Assembly (NCBI GenBank): GCA_033557465.1
Contig: JAWIIG010000038.1
Location: forward strand, 2,480,001 to 2,544,000
Direction: 5' to 3'
Length of the DNA: 64,000 nucleotides
Source of the DNA: Ichthyophis bannanicus
Taxonomy: Eukaryota; Chordata; Amphibia; Gymnophiona; Ichthyophiidae
Shown here: positions 9,986 to 21,102 of the stretch, piece after piece
Numbering within the stretch: position 1 is the stretch's first letter
Layout of the letters: the number at the start of each line of letters is the position of its first letter
Program-made: the position numbers and the translations under genes
The notes under the pieces: model-generated
Database searches by the model: none
Told to the model about the DNA's origin: nothing
What the model saw: the letters and a program-made list of their open reading frames with translations, nothing else

Positions 9986-10712
9986 ACAAATACACTGGGT
10001 ATCAGTTCTTTGATACTTTTAGTATAGGACCTACCCTCTCTGCTACTGCTAAAACAAAAGCAATCACTGAACTGACATTATTACAGCTTCACATACTGTA
10101 CAGAGCTGATTTCCTTCAATTACTTTAGAAACCATCGGGTTAACATTGAGCCACAGCAGTCAGCATTTATTTTTAAGCACCAGCTATCATGATTAAAAAT
10201 AAACTGGATATACAGTGCCGCTATGAAGATTGTGGCCAGTGCAGAATATCCAGTTAATGTGTTCAGCACTAGCACTATCCATATAACAGTGCTGCTATAC
10301 AGATAGGATATCCAGCAAGTCATTAAAAAGCTTTTTTTGTCTTAAATTATGAGGAAAGCAATCCATATTGTGGAGCTGAATATCACCGCTATATAGATAA
10401 TTCATGGCTCTGCCCACAGATGCACCAGCACGGCAATCTGTCAGTATATGCAGTGCTGTCCGTGTTTCCACTACTGAAGTACAATATTGAAAAGGCACAA
10501 TTAAGGTCTCTTTCTTAAAACAAGCTCTTTCTAAAACTGTATCTTGTAGTACATGTTTATTTATATTATTAGCAAAAGAAAATAGAAAAAATGTTTGGTG
10601 GCCCATTTTAAGCAAACAAATTGAGATACTCTTATTTTCTGTAGAGGAACAAGCTTCCTGAATTGTATGATATATGACAAGTTTATGTTCTGAATGAGGA
10701 ATACAGAATTAC
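9986..10712. other. RASGRF intron downstream of exon; no gene
   Basis: Non-coding sequence downstream of the minus-strand exon. Segments around 10200-10420 contain 'gaatatccag'/'ggatatccagc' boxes like the hairpin repeat family elsewhere in the window. No further exon was recognised. Confidence 0.4.
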
Positions 10713-10819
10713 CTGAGCGTGTTTGAAGACCCAGTGACGCAGGACATTCAGAACTCGATTAGTTGCTGCTCGGCGTATTATGAATTCCTTGTCACACATT
10801 CGTTCAGAGTTGTTAAATC
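10713..10819 (-). CDS. RASGRF1/2 exon: start of RasGEF N-terminal domain
   Basis: A 107-bp exon of a host Ras guanine-nucleotide exchange factor. On the minus strand a pyrimidine-rich acceptor ('ctttttcttctag') precedes it and a 'gtaattc' donor follows 'CACGCTCAG'. Read in the one open phase it encodes '[20 protein letters not shown]' followed by '[15 protein letters not shown]'. I recognise this as the start of the Ras exchanger N-terminal (REM-type) segment of the RASGRF1/RASGRF2 family, which stabilises the CDC25 catalytic domain; this rests on recalled family sequence, not a search. It begins with the last two bases of a codon, complementing the single trailing base of the exon at 51823-51912. 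It ends on a codon boundary. No disabling change is seen. Confidence 0.87.
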
Positions 10820-11700
10820 CTAGAAGAAAAAGAGATATCAATATTGCTTGTTTTTTCATTTCCTACATTTAACTGGTACCCTTATCTAGAGTACCTTACA
10901 AAAACATACAAGTCCATAAAAAGCTAGGTCTGTTAAAGCACACTACTGCATTAGCATGCACTAAAATGCACTAATGCATATTATTTACAGCAAGACTTAT
11001 TTTATGCAGTGGGACCTAGTTACCAATAACACGTTATAGTGTTAGCATATGTGGTAGTAAATTTTAGTAAATCTAGCCCAAACTTAGTAACCAGCGGTAT
11101 ACAGGAACATACAGATAGGAAGAGTACTAATAACTGTTATTAGCTGCAAACAAGTTTAAAAAATGACCGCAATATCAGGAGGGGGTTGACTCAGTTCTAG
11201 AGATGAGGAGCAGAAATCAGAAGAGCAGGAGGAAACCTCTCTGGCACCAGATCTAGTAAGAAGTATTTGATGAGATAAGAAAAGATGGCAAGAAAGAGAA
11301 ATGTGAGAAATAATGGCAGATAGACCGGGAGGAGCAAAACTATGAACACATTTAAAGGTGAACAGAAGGATTTGAAAGAAGCAGTGATATCTGACTCAGG
11401 CCATTATAGGATAGTAAAAGAAGGTGACATACGAGATTGGCAAGGTATGTAACAGCAGAAATGGGTATGGGGACTGGAAGGAGAGTGGAAGGATGGCAAT
11501 CAGGTAGAATGGCAAGCTTAGGAGGTCATTATAAAGCATCTCCACGTGTAAATAGCAGATTTTACATGTGTAGGTAAGTGGTCATTTCAGAAAAAAAACA
11601 ATATTTTCCACATGGAGATTTCCAGGACACAAATCTATAAGCTTATTTCCAATTTTACAATGAGGAAATAAGGCTCAGCAAACAAGTTGTAGGTGATATC
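10820..11700. other. RASGRF intron, no gene recognised
   Basis: Non-coding sequence just upstream of the exon on the minus strand. It has the polypyrimidine acceptor near 10821-10835 and otherwise AT-rich or purine-rich unique-looking sequence (about 11150-11500). No ORF or repeat boundary is supportable. Confidence 0.45.
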
Positions 11701-11704
11701 TTTT

Positions 11705-12955
11705 TTCCATATCGTCCTGCTAGGTCAGTCCAGAAAAGTGGGCTAAGTCCCCCTTCCATCATAGCTGGAGGCAGAGCAAAAATCTAAAGGTTTCTTATGA
11801 CCTCATCCTGCATCCATATCTGAGGCAGATAGGGACATACGTCCCCAGTATTTCTGTCTTGATTAGATTGTGGATGCTTATGTGAAAGCTTTGAGACATT
11901 TGATTTAGCTCATGAGTAGCCATTCTTAGGAGGCGACTTCCTCACTTGAGTTCGACATCGGAGGCTCCCATTGGGTCACCCTTAGAACTGGTGCCTTCCT
12001 GGGATGCCAAAAGAGAAGGGGTGTTGATTCAGTTCCTCGTCTTTATCCTGTTAAGGGCTGATAGAACAACCAGAATTGTTGGATGAGGACCCCTAAGGAA
12101 TCGTTGTTTGCACAGCCTCAATGCCCCTTCCTCCTCCTCCTCCCCCCAGCTCTTCCCTGAAGATATAGATGAAGATCTTCAAAGATATGTGTCTGCAGGC
12201 CTTGAAAGCAGTGGAGAGAAGCATTGAGCCTAGCACTGTCTCTGCTTGGGCATGAGGACCAGATTTAAGTTCCAGTTTTCTGTATCAAATCTCTATTTTT
12301 CTGCTTAAATAAAGTTGTTTGTGGGAGCTCCCAACCTCATCCACTGGGCAGTACAACTGTTAGGTTTCAGGGTTTTTTTTCTCCTGTCGGTTCTCACCTT
12401 ACGCTTGTGCTGTAGGCACACATTACTAGAGCGTGGCTGTGCTTTATCCCATGTTCAATGCTGTGCGCATTGCTATGTATGTTATTTGCGTGCTCTCAAT
12501 GCGTGGTGAGCGCATGCTGTTTAAGCGCATTTGTCTCCAGTGCACAGTAGTTCCACATTCCTGGTTTGCATGTTCTGGCATGGCTCCTTTTAGAGCACCT
12601 TGGCTGAGTGTGGAGAGAACTTGGCGCGCCCAGAAGAGTGGCTTCCACAGCTTATCTAAGAGATGACATTGCCCAATCTGTGGCAAATGCTGAGCTACCT
12701 CACTAATTCCTTCTGCGATCCCCTGCACGGAGGCTTCTGCCCACTTCTTGGAGGTGTCATCCTTACAGTTGGCAGACATGTACCTCTTTTCTTCTTCTCC
12801 AGTTCAGCAGGCAATAATGGGGTTGGCTGGAAAAAGAGAGGGCACCCTTTCTCAAGATTCCTCTGCTCGCTCTCCTGAAGCAATTAGGGCATTGGCTCAA
12901 GTGGTGCAGATCTGGAGTCTGGGCTAGGTAATCAACAATGACAGAAGTTACCTGG
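11705..12955 (+). mobile_element. Possible strongly decayed DIRS-related 5' fragment
   Basis: The segment begins 'cgtcctgctaggtcagtcc', which loosely resembles the terminal 'ccaagcaggaagtcagtcc' of the DIRS copies in this window. At 12660-12900 it has a short frame starting with a C-x-x-C-G-K-C motif like that in the gag fragment at 16350-16796. No long ORF remains. The assignment is tentative; the region might instead be unrelated intron sequence. Confidence 0.3.
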
Positions 12956-12957
12956 AG

Positions 12958-13045
12958 CCTATCAAGTTTATTTATTTATTTTATTTATTTAGACAGTTTT
13001 GTATACCACCTTATCCTTCAATCAAAGTGGTCACAACACAATTGG
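12958..13045 (-). repeat. SINE/LINE 3' tail with (TTTA)n
   Basis: A '(ttta)n' tract is followed by 'gttttgtataccaccttatc', matching in reverse the 3' tail of SINEs in the window (for example 52134-52200, where the tract precedes 'tataccgcgc'). Confidence 0.5.
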
Positions 13046-13535
13046 GGGATACATTTAACACGAGGGGATGAGACACATACCCCTTTCATGGCTGTTGCCA
13101 TATGGCAACATTCAAATTTTCCCCAAAATTTTTCACCGGATTCTATATTTCCAAAAAATTATTAATTGTATCTTAAGTTATGTAATCTGTTGTAAAAATC
13201 CATTTCCAGTAGTGGATTGTGGTTTACATCCTGTTTCCTGTGATCCTGAACCTTTGAAGTTTGAATTAAGAGGGCAAGTTTTCATATACATTTTTATCAT
13301 TAAAACAAATCAGACATAAGAAAATAAAAAATCATATTTATTGTCATATTAACTAATAGTTATCGTGAACATATTTGCAGTTTTATTTTCCTTGAAAATA
13401 ATCTGAAATTATTTGATTTTGGTTTGTTGCCATATGGCAACTTCATGCACCAAGGGATGTGAATTCAACTAAATGATTATATTTTTAGTTTTAATTTTTA
13501 TTATAATAATTATTTGATATATTTGATATAGAATA

Positions 13536-15484
13536 ATGGATGCTGATATTGAAGTGAAGGTATCAACATTTGGATGACCACTCCGGCAGCTTGTTGTGAT
13601 TCCAGATGCTGATGTTTCTGAAGCTGAAAATGAGTTGTCAGATGATGGAGAACTCAATTTAGGAAATCAAGGAAGGCAAAGTGATCTTGATGACATTCCA
13701 TTAGCTCGCCTTGTAGATGACATTCCACTGGCTTTAATGAAAAAACATCCAATGTCAGCGCAGTCTGTGAATGCAGGTACTATTGGAAAACATACTTTGA
13801 TGGCGCACAACGAAACATATCACTTTTACTACTGCATGGAATGATACACTCCCAGATCCTCCAGAACAACTCGAGACTCCCATTCATTATTTCAAGAAGT
13901 TCTTAACAGAGGAAATTATGCAAATGACTGTATTAGAAACCAACAATTATGCTGCTCAGCAAGGAACATCCTTCGTAGCTGATCTGGCAATGATGGAACG
14001 GTACCTGGGTGTCCTCCTAAAAATGGGCATTGTTCACATGCCACGTTATCGAATGTTTTGGTCAAATTAACTCAGATTCAGCCCAATCGCTGACTTTATG
14101 ACAAGGAAAGAATTTGAGGATATTGGTCGCTATCTTCATTTTAATGATAATACCAAGATTGTGCCGAATAGGAAAGACGAATGCTATGACCCCCTATTCA
14201 AAATCAGACCCCTCTTGAATGGTTTGAAAAGGCAATGTCTTCTTGTTCATCCTGAACAAAAACAATCAATTGACGAACAGAAGATTCCATTCAAAGGTAA
14301 AAATAAACTTTGTCAATACCTGCCAAATAAACCACATCGCAGGGGCTTCAAAGTGATTGCCAGATGCTGTGCTGCAACTGGATTCAGCTTCAGTTCTCAG
14401 CTGCAGGAGACAAGTCAAGGTCTCTTCTACTGCTGACAACACTGCTGTGCCCACTTTGGGCAATCAAAGGAGCTCATTCTTACTCCGGCAACGGGTATAG
14501 GCGCGTCATGGATTGCACCCCTTTAATGCCAACCTCTGGCAGATCCCACACATCCTGGATCTCGTACCTTCACCAAGGCCATGGTGGTGATGGCGGCAGC
14601 TCTCCACAAGGAAGGGGTTCTCGTCCACCCATACCTAGATGATTGGCTGATCCAGGCGAAGTCCAGGGATGATAGCGAAAAGAGCAACAGTGTGGGTGGG
14701 AGAGTTCCTTCAAAGTCTCGGTTGGAGTCAACCTGGCCAAGAGCCAATTACGGCCGGCCCAGGAGCTAGAGTATTTGAGAGCGTGCTTTGATACCTGCGT
14801 GGGCAGGTATCAAAGCAACTGGATTCACACATGACTTTGTGATTTACGAACGCCATCCTCCTGAACTACCAACAGAAGAAAGGGTTGGATATCAGCCAGC
14901 GGATTTCATCATGATGTTGTGCAAAACACTGCCTAAACACAAGAACTATCTTGTATATTTTGACAACTGGTTCAATTTCTTGGAGCTGCAGTTGAAACTG
15001 AAGGAGTTTGGAATTCACTCCTTGGGCACCCTTCACTCAAACAGACTAAGGGGCTGCAACTTGAAGACTGAAGCTGTTGCGAAAACTGGGCCGTGGTTCC
15101 TTTGACAGCAGAGTTGATGCAAATTCAGGTCTAACAGTCATCAGATGGTTTGATAATCGTGCTGTACAGCTCTCTGCAACTCACGTTGGTGTAGATCCAA
15201 TCACAGCGGTGAAGCGATGGGACAGAAAGAACAAAAAGTATGTTGAAGTTCAATTTCTAGCTGCAGTCATTGAATACAATGCACACATGGGAGGTGTGGA
15301 CCTCTTCAACATGCTGTCAGCTATGTACCGCATTGACCACAAGAGTGCAAAATAGTACAGAAGAATCTTCTATTGGGTCCTCAATGTGGCTTGTATAATG
15401 GTTGGATATTGTACAAACGCCACTGCAAGCAGTTATCTGTACCAAACAAAGATTGCATTGATCTTCTTGGATTTGTATCTCAAG
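13536..15484 (+). pseudogene. piggyBac transposase pseudogene
   Basis: Starts at the ATG near 13537. Pieces in order: an acidic N-terminus ('SEAENELSDDGELNLGNQ'), 'IHYFKKFLTEEIMQMTV', 'FMTRKEFEDIGRYLHFND', 'IDEQKIPFKGKNKLCQYLP', then after an insertion 'PKHKNYLVYFDNWFNFLE' with an Asp typical of the piggyBac catalytic core, 'GVDLFNMLSAMYRIDHKSA' with the third conserved Asp, and 'IFYWVLNVACIM'. Stops and frameshifts occur (for example near 13576, 13842, 14068 and 15352). The DIRS fragment at 14387-14814 interrupts it, and the C-terminal Cys-rich domain is missing. Confidence 0.85.
14374..14827 (+). mobile_element. DIRS RT fragment flanked by 13-bp direct repeats
   Basis: The piggyBac pseudogene is broken by 428 bp (14387-14814) flanked by GCAACTGGATTCA at 14374-14386 and 14815-14827. 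The second half of the insert is DIRS reverse-transcriptase sequence ('FTKAMVVMAAALHKEGV', 'VHPYLDDWLIQAKS'), closest to DIRS-1. DIRS elements do not normally create target duplications, so this piece was probably mobilised by other machinery. No poly(A) tail is evident. Confidence 0.75.
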
Positions 15485-16870
15485 TGCCCCGAAGGGAAGT
15501 TTGCTGAGATGCATCTTGGAAGAAACTTCAGCAGACCAATTGTGCAACCAGAGGAAACACCTGGCCACAATCATAGATGCCATGCTTTTGGCTGAGATCC
15601 ACCCCAAGTCGTAGAACATATCCACAAAGTAAGCGGAAGCAGATTCAAGTTTAGCAGCCTCCGAGATCACTTCCCTTGTCTCCAGGTTGGAGTTTGGCAA
15701 CGTCTGAGACCAACGTATACATGTCCTTGTTACATAGGCTCCACAAATGGAAGCCTGTAGGGCCAAAGCATTGGTCTCAAAGGCCTGCTTTAAAAGAGTC
15801 TCAAGTTCTTGATCCTGCACATTTTTTAATGCTGCCCCGCCTTCCATGGGGATAGTAGTCTTCTAAATGGCAGCTGACACAAGGGCATCCACCCTTGATA
15901 ACTTGAGAAGGTCCTTTTCTGCCTGCGGGATAGGATACAAATGATCCTTAGCTCTACTACTCCTCAATCTCACTTTGGGCACTTCCCACTCAGCTTCTAT
16001 CATCTATTTAGTGCCCTGTGCACCGGGAAGGAGGTGTGCAAGGTTTGAATACCCTGCAAAAGTGGGTCTTCCAATGGTTCCTCTGTCACTTGAGGCATTT
16101 GGGAAATGTTAAGAACTGCTAGAGATTGAGCAATAAGAGATGCTAGCTGTTCAATCCTGAAAACTTGCAAAACCTCCTACAGTTCTTGAGCCAAAGACTT
16201 ACCGGCGGACCTTCCATAAAGTCCAAAGAGTCTCCAGAATGAAGAGAGGCTTGTTCCTCCCAAGACTCCCCTTCCAAATGCCCTTTCTTTTGAGGAGGGT
16301 CACCCCCTTGAGGTCCTTTCTCCTGATGAAACCCAGTAATCACCTCTCCTCATCTTTTTAGGGCTTCCCTCTGGCTGGAAGTGCTGTCTAGGTCCTGCTT
16401 TAAACAATAAGCCTGGTGCAGCAAAAGAACAAAATCTGTGGAAAAAGGGAGGGCAGGGGAGCCAGAAGAGTTAATATCAGAGGTTAGAGAAGCATTAAAC
16501 TGCACTGGCTGTAAGCTCTGAGATCCCCCTGTTTCTGGCTGCAACATGGAGGAGGAAGGTAACATGGCCACGGTTCCCACCAAAACCGCGGGAACCGTTT
16601 GCTGAGAGGAGTCTTGCTCTGAAACCTGAATTAAATTTGCCATGTCTCCCGACACTGAGAGAGCCTCAGAGAGAACTGCTTCAGCTGTTTTGCCTTCCTT
16701 CATGCATGACAGGCAGACCTCGACTGCTGAAACAGACCCCTGACATTTGCCACATGCTGTGCACCACACCTTCTCTGAAGGCATGGAGCCATGCAATTAA
16801 AATAACAAAAATAACCCAAAGGCCCTAAAAGAAGGAGGAAGGCAAATAAAGTCATAAAACACAGAGCTGA
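15485..16870 (-). mobile_element. DIRS gag fragment
   Basis: Minus-strand gag from a third DIRS family. The N-terminal part is 16796-16350, with 'VWCTACGKCQGSVSAVEVCL', a double C-x-x-C pattern. The core is 15847-15490 ('ALKNVQDQELETLLKQAFE', 'ICGAYVTRTCIRWSQTL', 'SAKSMASMIVARCFLWL'), matching residues of the DIRS-1 gag. A frameshift separates the two. The fragment abuts the truncated end of the piggyBac element. Confidence 0.78.
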
Positions 16871-16934
16871 ACGGATCGTGCCCCTTCACTTTCTGCACTT
16901 TCCAACATCTTCATTCTTATTATAGATCTGCAAT

Positions 16935-18175
16935 ATCATCCGCTAAAAGACAATATTTCATTTGTCTTATCTTGCATGCTGAAAACCAACCCAAGGAACT
17001 TTTCTCAGTTGTCTCCCGTCTTCTATGCCTCCTTGCCACAGCCCCCACTGCACAGCAGCTTATTGAGTTTTTCCAAAATAAAATCCTTCAATTACAGCTT
17101 GGCTTTGATCATATAGAACCTTTCCAACCTCCTGTACAAGATCCCTCTGCTCCTACTGATGTCGAGGACTCTTCCTCTTCCACTCTCACTCTGTTGCACC
17201 TCTGGTCCTGGTTTAATCAAATTGTATGGCATCCCTCTCCAAAGTTGTCACCACTTCCTCTAAAACAACCTGTGCCACCGACCCTATCCCCTCCTCCTGG
17301 GTTCCTGAGGCTTCCTTGGCTCTTCATCGTGCCATTACTCTCTTCGATAACAGTATGTCCACTGGAGTTTTCTCACAATGCTGAAAGACTGCAGTAGTCC
17401 ACCCTCTGCTAAAACAATTTGACTTCAGAGCCCTCTTTTCCTAATCACGTTCACCCAGTCTCCAACCTCCCTTTTCTCCCTAAATTTCTGGAAAAACTTA
17501 TTTTCACTCAGGTGTCTGATCATCTTGAAAAAAACAATTTCTTACACCCAAGGCAATTTGGATTTCGGGCCAGACACAGTACAAAAACTATTCTCCTATC
17601 TGTTCTTGATGTTGGGGAATCTTTGGACAAGGGTAATATATCACTGGCTGTCTCACTCAACCTGTCTTCTGCTTTTGACTTTGTTAATCACTCTCTCTCT
17701 CACCTTCACACTGCTGGACTTCGCAGATTAGTTCTCCAGTGGTTCCACTCTTTTCTCAGACTACTCCTACTGTCCTTCCTTTCAGGCTTCCTCATCTACT
17801 CACTTCCCTCTCTCTTGTGGTGTTCCTCAAGAATCAGTTCTGGCCCTCCTGCTTTTCAATGTCTTTCTTGCCCCTTTGGCCACTATCATCCAGCAGAAGG
17901 GTATGTCTGTGTATTACTATGTGGATGACATCTTGCTGCTGTTCCACACTCAACCCACTTCACCTGATCTCTCCACTATCAACTCTTGCCTCTCTCTAGT
18001 TGCATCCTGGTTACATGCTAATTGCCTGAAGCTGAACGCCTCTAAAACCTCTGCTATATTGCTTACTAGTTCTTCAACTTCTCCATTGCTGCCCCCTTCT
18101 CTTGATGGTTCTCCTATTCCTATTGTTTCCTCTTTAAGATATCTTGAGGCTATTCTTGACACTTAACCTTACTTG
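16935..18175 (+). mobile_element. L2-like LINE, reverse transcriptase part
   Basis: L2-clade (Maui-type) non-LTR retrotransposon on the plus strand. Pieces: 'NPKELFSVVSRLLCLLA', 'VSNLPFLPKFLEKLIFTQ', 'FLHPRQFGFRARHSTKTILL', 'NISLAVSLNLSSAFDFVNHS', then the RT box 'YYYVDDILLLFH' and 'LVASWLHANCLKLNASKTS'. Ala-Asp-Asp of the RT box is changed to Val-Asp-Asp. Frameshifts break the ORF at about 17740 and 17880. The copy stops at about 18175, where CR1 sequence starts. Confidence 0.85.
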
Positions 18176-18329
18176 AAGGACTACCTAAAGGGACTACTAA
18201 TTCTGGAGAGAGATCTGCACTTATACATATTTACTTCTCGGAAATTTTCTAAATATTGGGGAAAAAGGAATTCTCTAGATTAAATCTGATTAATTTGTGT
18301 AAATTAGAATCCAGAGTATTTGTTAACCC

Positions 18330-18615
18330 AGTTAGAGCCTAGTATCAGCAAAGAGCTTTTAGTTAAATTTAAAACTCAGCAGGTAGCTTTCAGTTTAAGT
18401 TTAAAACCCAGCAGAGGGCTCTCAGTTTAAATTCAGAACCCAGCAGAGAGCTTTCAGTTTAATTTACAACCCAGCAGAGAGCTTTCAGTTTAAGTTTAAA
18501 ACCCAGCAGAGAGGGCCTAGTATCAGCAAAGAGCTTTTAGTTTAAATTTTAGAACTCAGCAGAGAACTTCTAGTTTAAGAGTATCAGCAGAGAGCTTTTA
18601 TTTAAATGAAATCAG
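18330..18615 (+). repeat. ~33-bp tandem repeat in the CR1 5' region
   Basis: About eight imperfect units of roughly 33-36 bp, with consensus around 'cagcagagagctttcagttt' plus 'aagtttaaaacc'. They are clear between 18345 and 18500 and more diverged to 18610. Their position upstream of the CR1 ORF1 suggests 5' UTR repeats; a promoter role is inference. Confidence 0.75.
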
Positions 18616-18819
18616 AATACAGCTTAGCATAAAAGGAAAAATAGGGTCAATATTCTCTGAGCAGAAAGGAATACATTGTTTCTAGAGATCTTTACAAATA
18701 AGCCTTCTAGATAGGGGGCAAGAGACCTATGAAATTGTTTTAATTAGGTGTTAAAGCCAAGTGACAGATCAAAGGGGCAATTTGAAAGGCTCCCACTATC
18801 AAAGCAAGGGCTGTGTGAA

Positions 18820-19332
18820 TCACTCAGGAAATTGGTCACAGATTACCTTAGAAGCACAGGTCTGGGACCTGTGTAGCAAGCCAGTCTTACTAAGTGTTAG
18901 TTCCCTCCCTCCCACCCCAGGCATAATCTTAGCTTTATAGGATATTAGACCTATTAAAGGGGGAGGGGTATTCACATTCACTTTCAGATTCAGCTGATTA
19001 TCCTCACCAGGTATAAATGAGTTAAAACCCTGAAAGTAATTAATCTTGAGGTGAACAAAATCCCTTAAACCTATTTGGAATAGTTGTATTAGTACAAGTA
19101 TCCCTAGCAACTTCAAACAACTTAAATAACTAAACAAAACTTTAAAACTAAGATGCAGACAGCAGGCCAGTAGCGAGATGGGGGTTATCCAGTCTTTTGC
19201 ATTGAGTGTCACTTGTACGATTATCTCCCAGTTGGTGAGAGGTCTGTGTGTGCACTAGGTGCAAGGAGCTGGTTACCCTCATGGAATTAGTGCAATCTCT
19301 AGAGCCTAGAGTAGCAGACTTGGAGGACATAA
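18820..19332 (+). pseudogene. CR1 ORF1 N-terminal segment
   Basis: Near 19245-19332 a frame reads 'VCTRCKELVTLMELVQSLE', 'PRVADLEDI', which I take to be the N-terminal Cys and coiled-coil-like segment of the CR1 ORF1 protein. It is cut by the L2 tail insertion at about 19333. The continuing segment resumes after about 19750 ('ERYIDET' in the frame at about 19758). Confidence 0.6.
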
Positions 19333-19750
19333 GCTCCTCACTACCTTTCCTCTCTTATACCTCCCTACACCCCTCTCCGGAAACTCAGCTCTTCTGGCAA
19401 ATTGCTTTTATCTGTGCTCTTCTCTTCTATTGCTAACTCCAGACTTCGCTCCTTTCACCTTGCTGCTCCTTATGTCTGGAACAAACTATCTGATTCTGTA
19501 CATCAGGCTCCTTCTCTAGCCCTTTTCAAATCCAGGCAGAAAACTCACCTCTTCGGATGCTGACTCATCTGATCTCCTTTGTGTTTCCTTATCATTTCTC
19601 TTAGATGTAACCCTGTCTACACCTACAGTGTTGTCTGTCTTGACTAGATTGTAAGCTCTGATGAGCAAGGACTGTCTCTTACATGTCTGTGCAGCACTGT
19701 GTACGTCTTGTAGTGCTATACAAATGCTCAGTAGTAGTAGTAGTTGTAGA
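19333..19750 (+). mobile_element. L2 3' tail inserted in CR1
   Basis: A 5'-truncated L2 end. Translation pieces such as 'RLRSFHLAAPYVWNKLSDSV' precede the stop, followed by the typical 3' UTR 'ttgtaagctctgatgagcaa' and 'gtagtgctatacaaatgct' and ending in an (AGT)n-like tail. It splits CR1 ORF1 and is a separate event from the L2 piece at 16935-18175. Confidence 0.75.
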
Positions 19751-19980
19751 AGTCTGAGAGGTACATAGATGAGACCTAAAGGGACATAGTATTGAAGCCC
19801 CATCTCCAGTCTGGCAGCCGCTCAGTTGCCATGGAGGAGTGAGGTCTATTAAAAGGAGATCATTACCTTGGTGAGGCAGGAAGTGATCCTGTAGCCAGGA
19901 ACTGCCCACCAAGAGATGTAACACCCACTCGCACCAAGGAAGTTTCTCAAGAACCATGTGCCCATGAGGGAAGGGTTAAG

Positions 19981-20451
19981 ATGGCCATTATAGTGGGTGA
20001 TTCGATCATTAGACATGTAGATAGCTATGTGGCTGATGAACGTGAGGATCGCCTGGTAACATGCCTGCCTGGTGTGAAGGTATCAGATCTCACATGCTAC
20101 CCAGACAAGGTTTTAGACAGTGCTTGGGAGGAATCTGCTGTCTTGGTACATGTTGGTACCAGTGACATAAGAAAATGTGAGAGGGTGGTTCTGGCGGCCA
20201 AATTTAGGATTTTAGGTTGGAAGTTGAAATCTAGAACTTCTAGGGTAGAATTCTCTGAAATGCTTCCCGTGCCACGTGCAGGACCCAAAAGGAAGGCAGA
20301 GCTCCAAAGTCTCAATGCATGGATGAGACGATGGTGCAAAGAAGAGGGATTTGGATTTGTTAGAACTGGGCAACATTCTGGGGAATGGAGGGGCTCTTCT
20401 GAAGGGACAGGCTCCACCTTAACCGGGATGCAGCAAGGCTGCTGGCATTAA
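19981..20451 (+). pseudogene. CR1 ORF1 esterase domain
   Basis: A 156-codon frame with the SGNH-hydrolase pattern typical of CR1 ORF1. 'MAIIVGDSIIRHVDSY' carries the GDS nucleophile, and 'VLVHVGTSDIRKCERV' the Gly/Asp block. The usual C-terminal His block is not intact, since the frame stops at 20451. In CR1 this domain is thought to act with the ORF1 chaperone during retrotransposition. Confidence 0.75.
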
Positions 20452-20679
20452 CCTTTCAAAAAGAGATAGAGCAGCTTTTAAACTAGATAATAGGGGAAAG
20501 CCGACAGTCGCCCAAGAGCGCATGGTTTGGAAGAATGTATCCTTGAAGGATACTAGCAAAAGAGGGAAGTTAGGACATCCTAATAGAGAGGTTCTAAAAA
20601 TGATAAGTTACCCAGATGCCCTTAAGTACAGAGCTGAAAGATTCCAAAATTATCTCTATCAACTGATAACCAGATTAAT

Positions 20680-21060
20680 ATGAATGAATTACAACCTCTT
20701 AAATGCCTGTATGCAAATGCTAGAAGTCTAATAAATAAGATGTGAGAGTTAGAATATATAGCTCTAAATGAGAGGTTAGATATTATTGGTATGACAGAGA
20801 CAGGTGGAAGGAGGACAACCAATGGGACACTGTGATACCTGGCTACAAACTATATCGCAATGATAGAATAGATCAAATTGGTGAAGGGGTTGCACTCTAT
20901 GTAAGAGAGGGCATTGAGTCACATAGGATTAAAGTTTTGCAGAAAACAAAATATGCTGTAGAATCTCTATGGATAGAAATTCCACATAAAAATGGCAAGG
21001 CAATGGCACTGGTACTACCGACTGTCTGGTTAGAAAGAACAGATGGATAATGAAATGTTG
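20680..21060 (+). pseudogene. CR1 ORF2 endonuclease, first part
   Basis: Pieces of the APE-type endonuclease: 'LKCLYANARSLINKM', 'ERLDIIGMTET' and 'GYKLYRNDRIDQIGEGVALY', 'VREGIESHRIKVLQKTKY'. Frames are broken at about 20745 and 20835. It is interrupted at 21102 by the TIR element. Confidence 0.75.
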
Positions 21061-21102
21061 AGAGAAATCAGAGAAGCTAACAGAAGTTACAACACAGTAA
21101 TA

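Larger units (their letters stand above)
13050..15484 (+). mobile_element. piggyBac-type DNA transposon, decayed
   Basis: A piggyBac-superfamily transposon remnant. It holds the transposase pseudogene (13536-15484) and a leader with two copies of the 16-bp palindrome GTTGCCATATGGCAAC at 13094-13109 and 13426-13441. Such repeats may be subterminal transposase-binding sites, which is inference. The left end may lie near a TTAA at 13049-13052, the duplicated target typical of piggyBac. The right end has been replaced by a DIRS gag fragment from about 15485. Confidence 0.7.

Noticed and set aside
12315..12878. Several short overlapping ORFs as a gene
   Set aside because: No family resemblance, no splice-site support, and frames of chance length on both strands.
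16935..19750. One L2 element simply interrupted by CR1
   Set aside because: CR1 sequence continues on both sides of the L2 tail (19333-19750), so the tail is a separate insertion into CR1.
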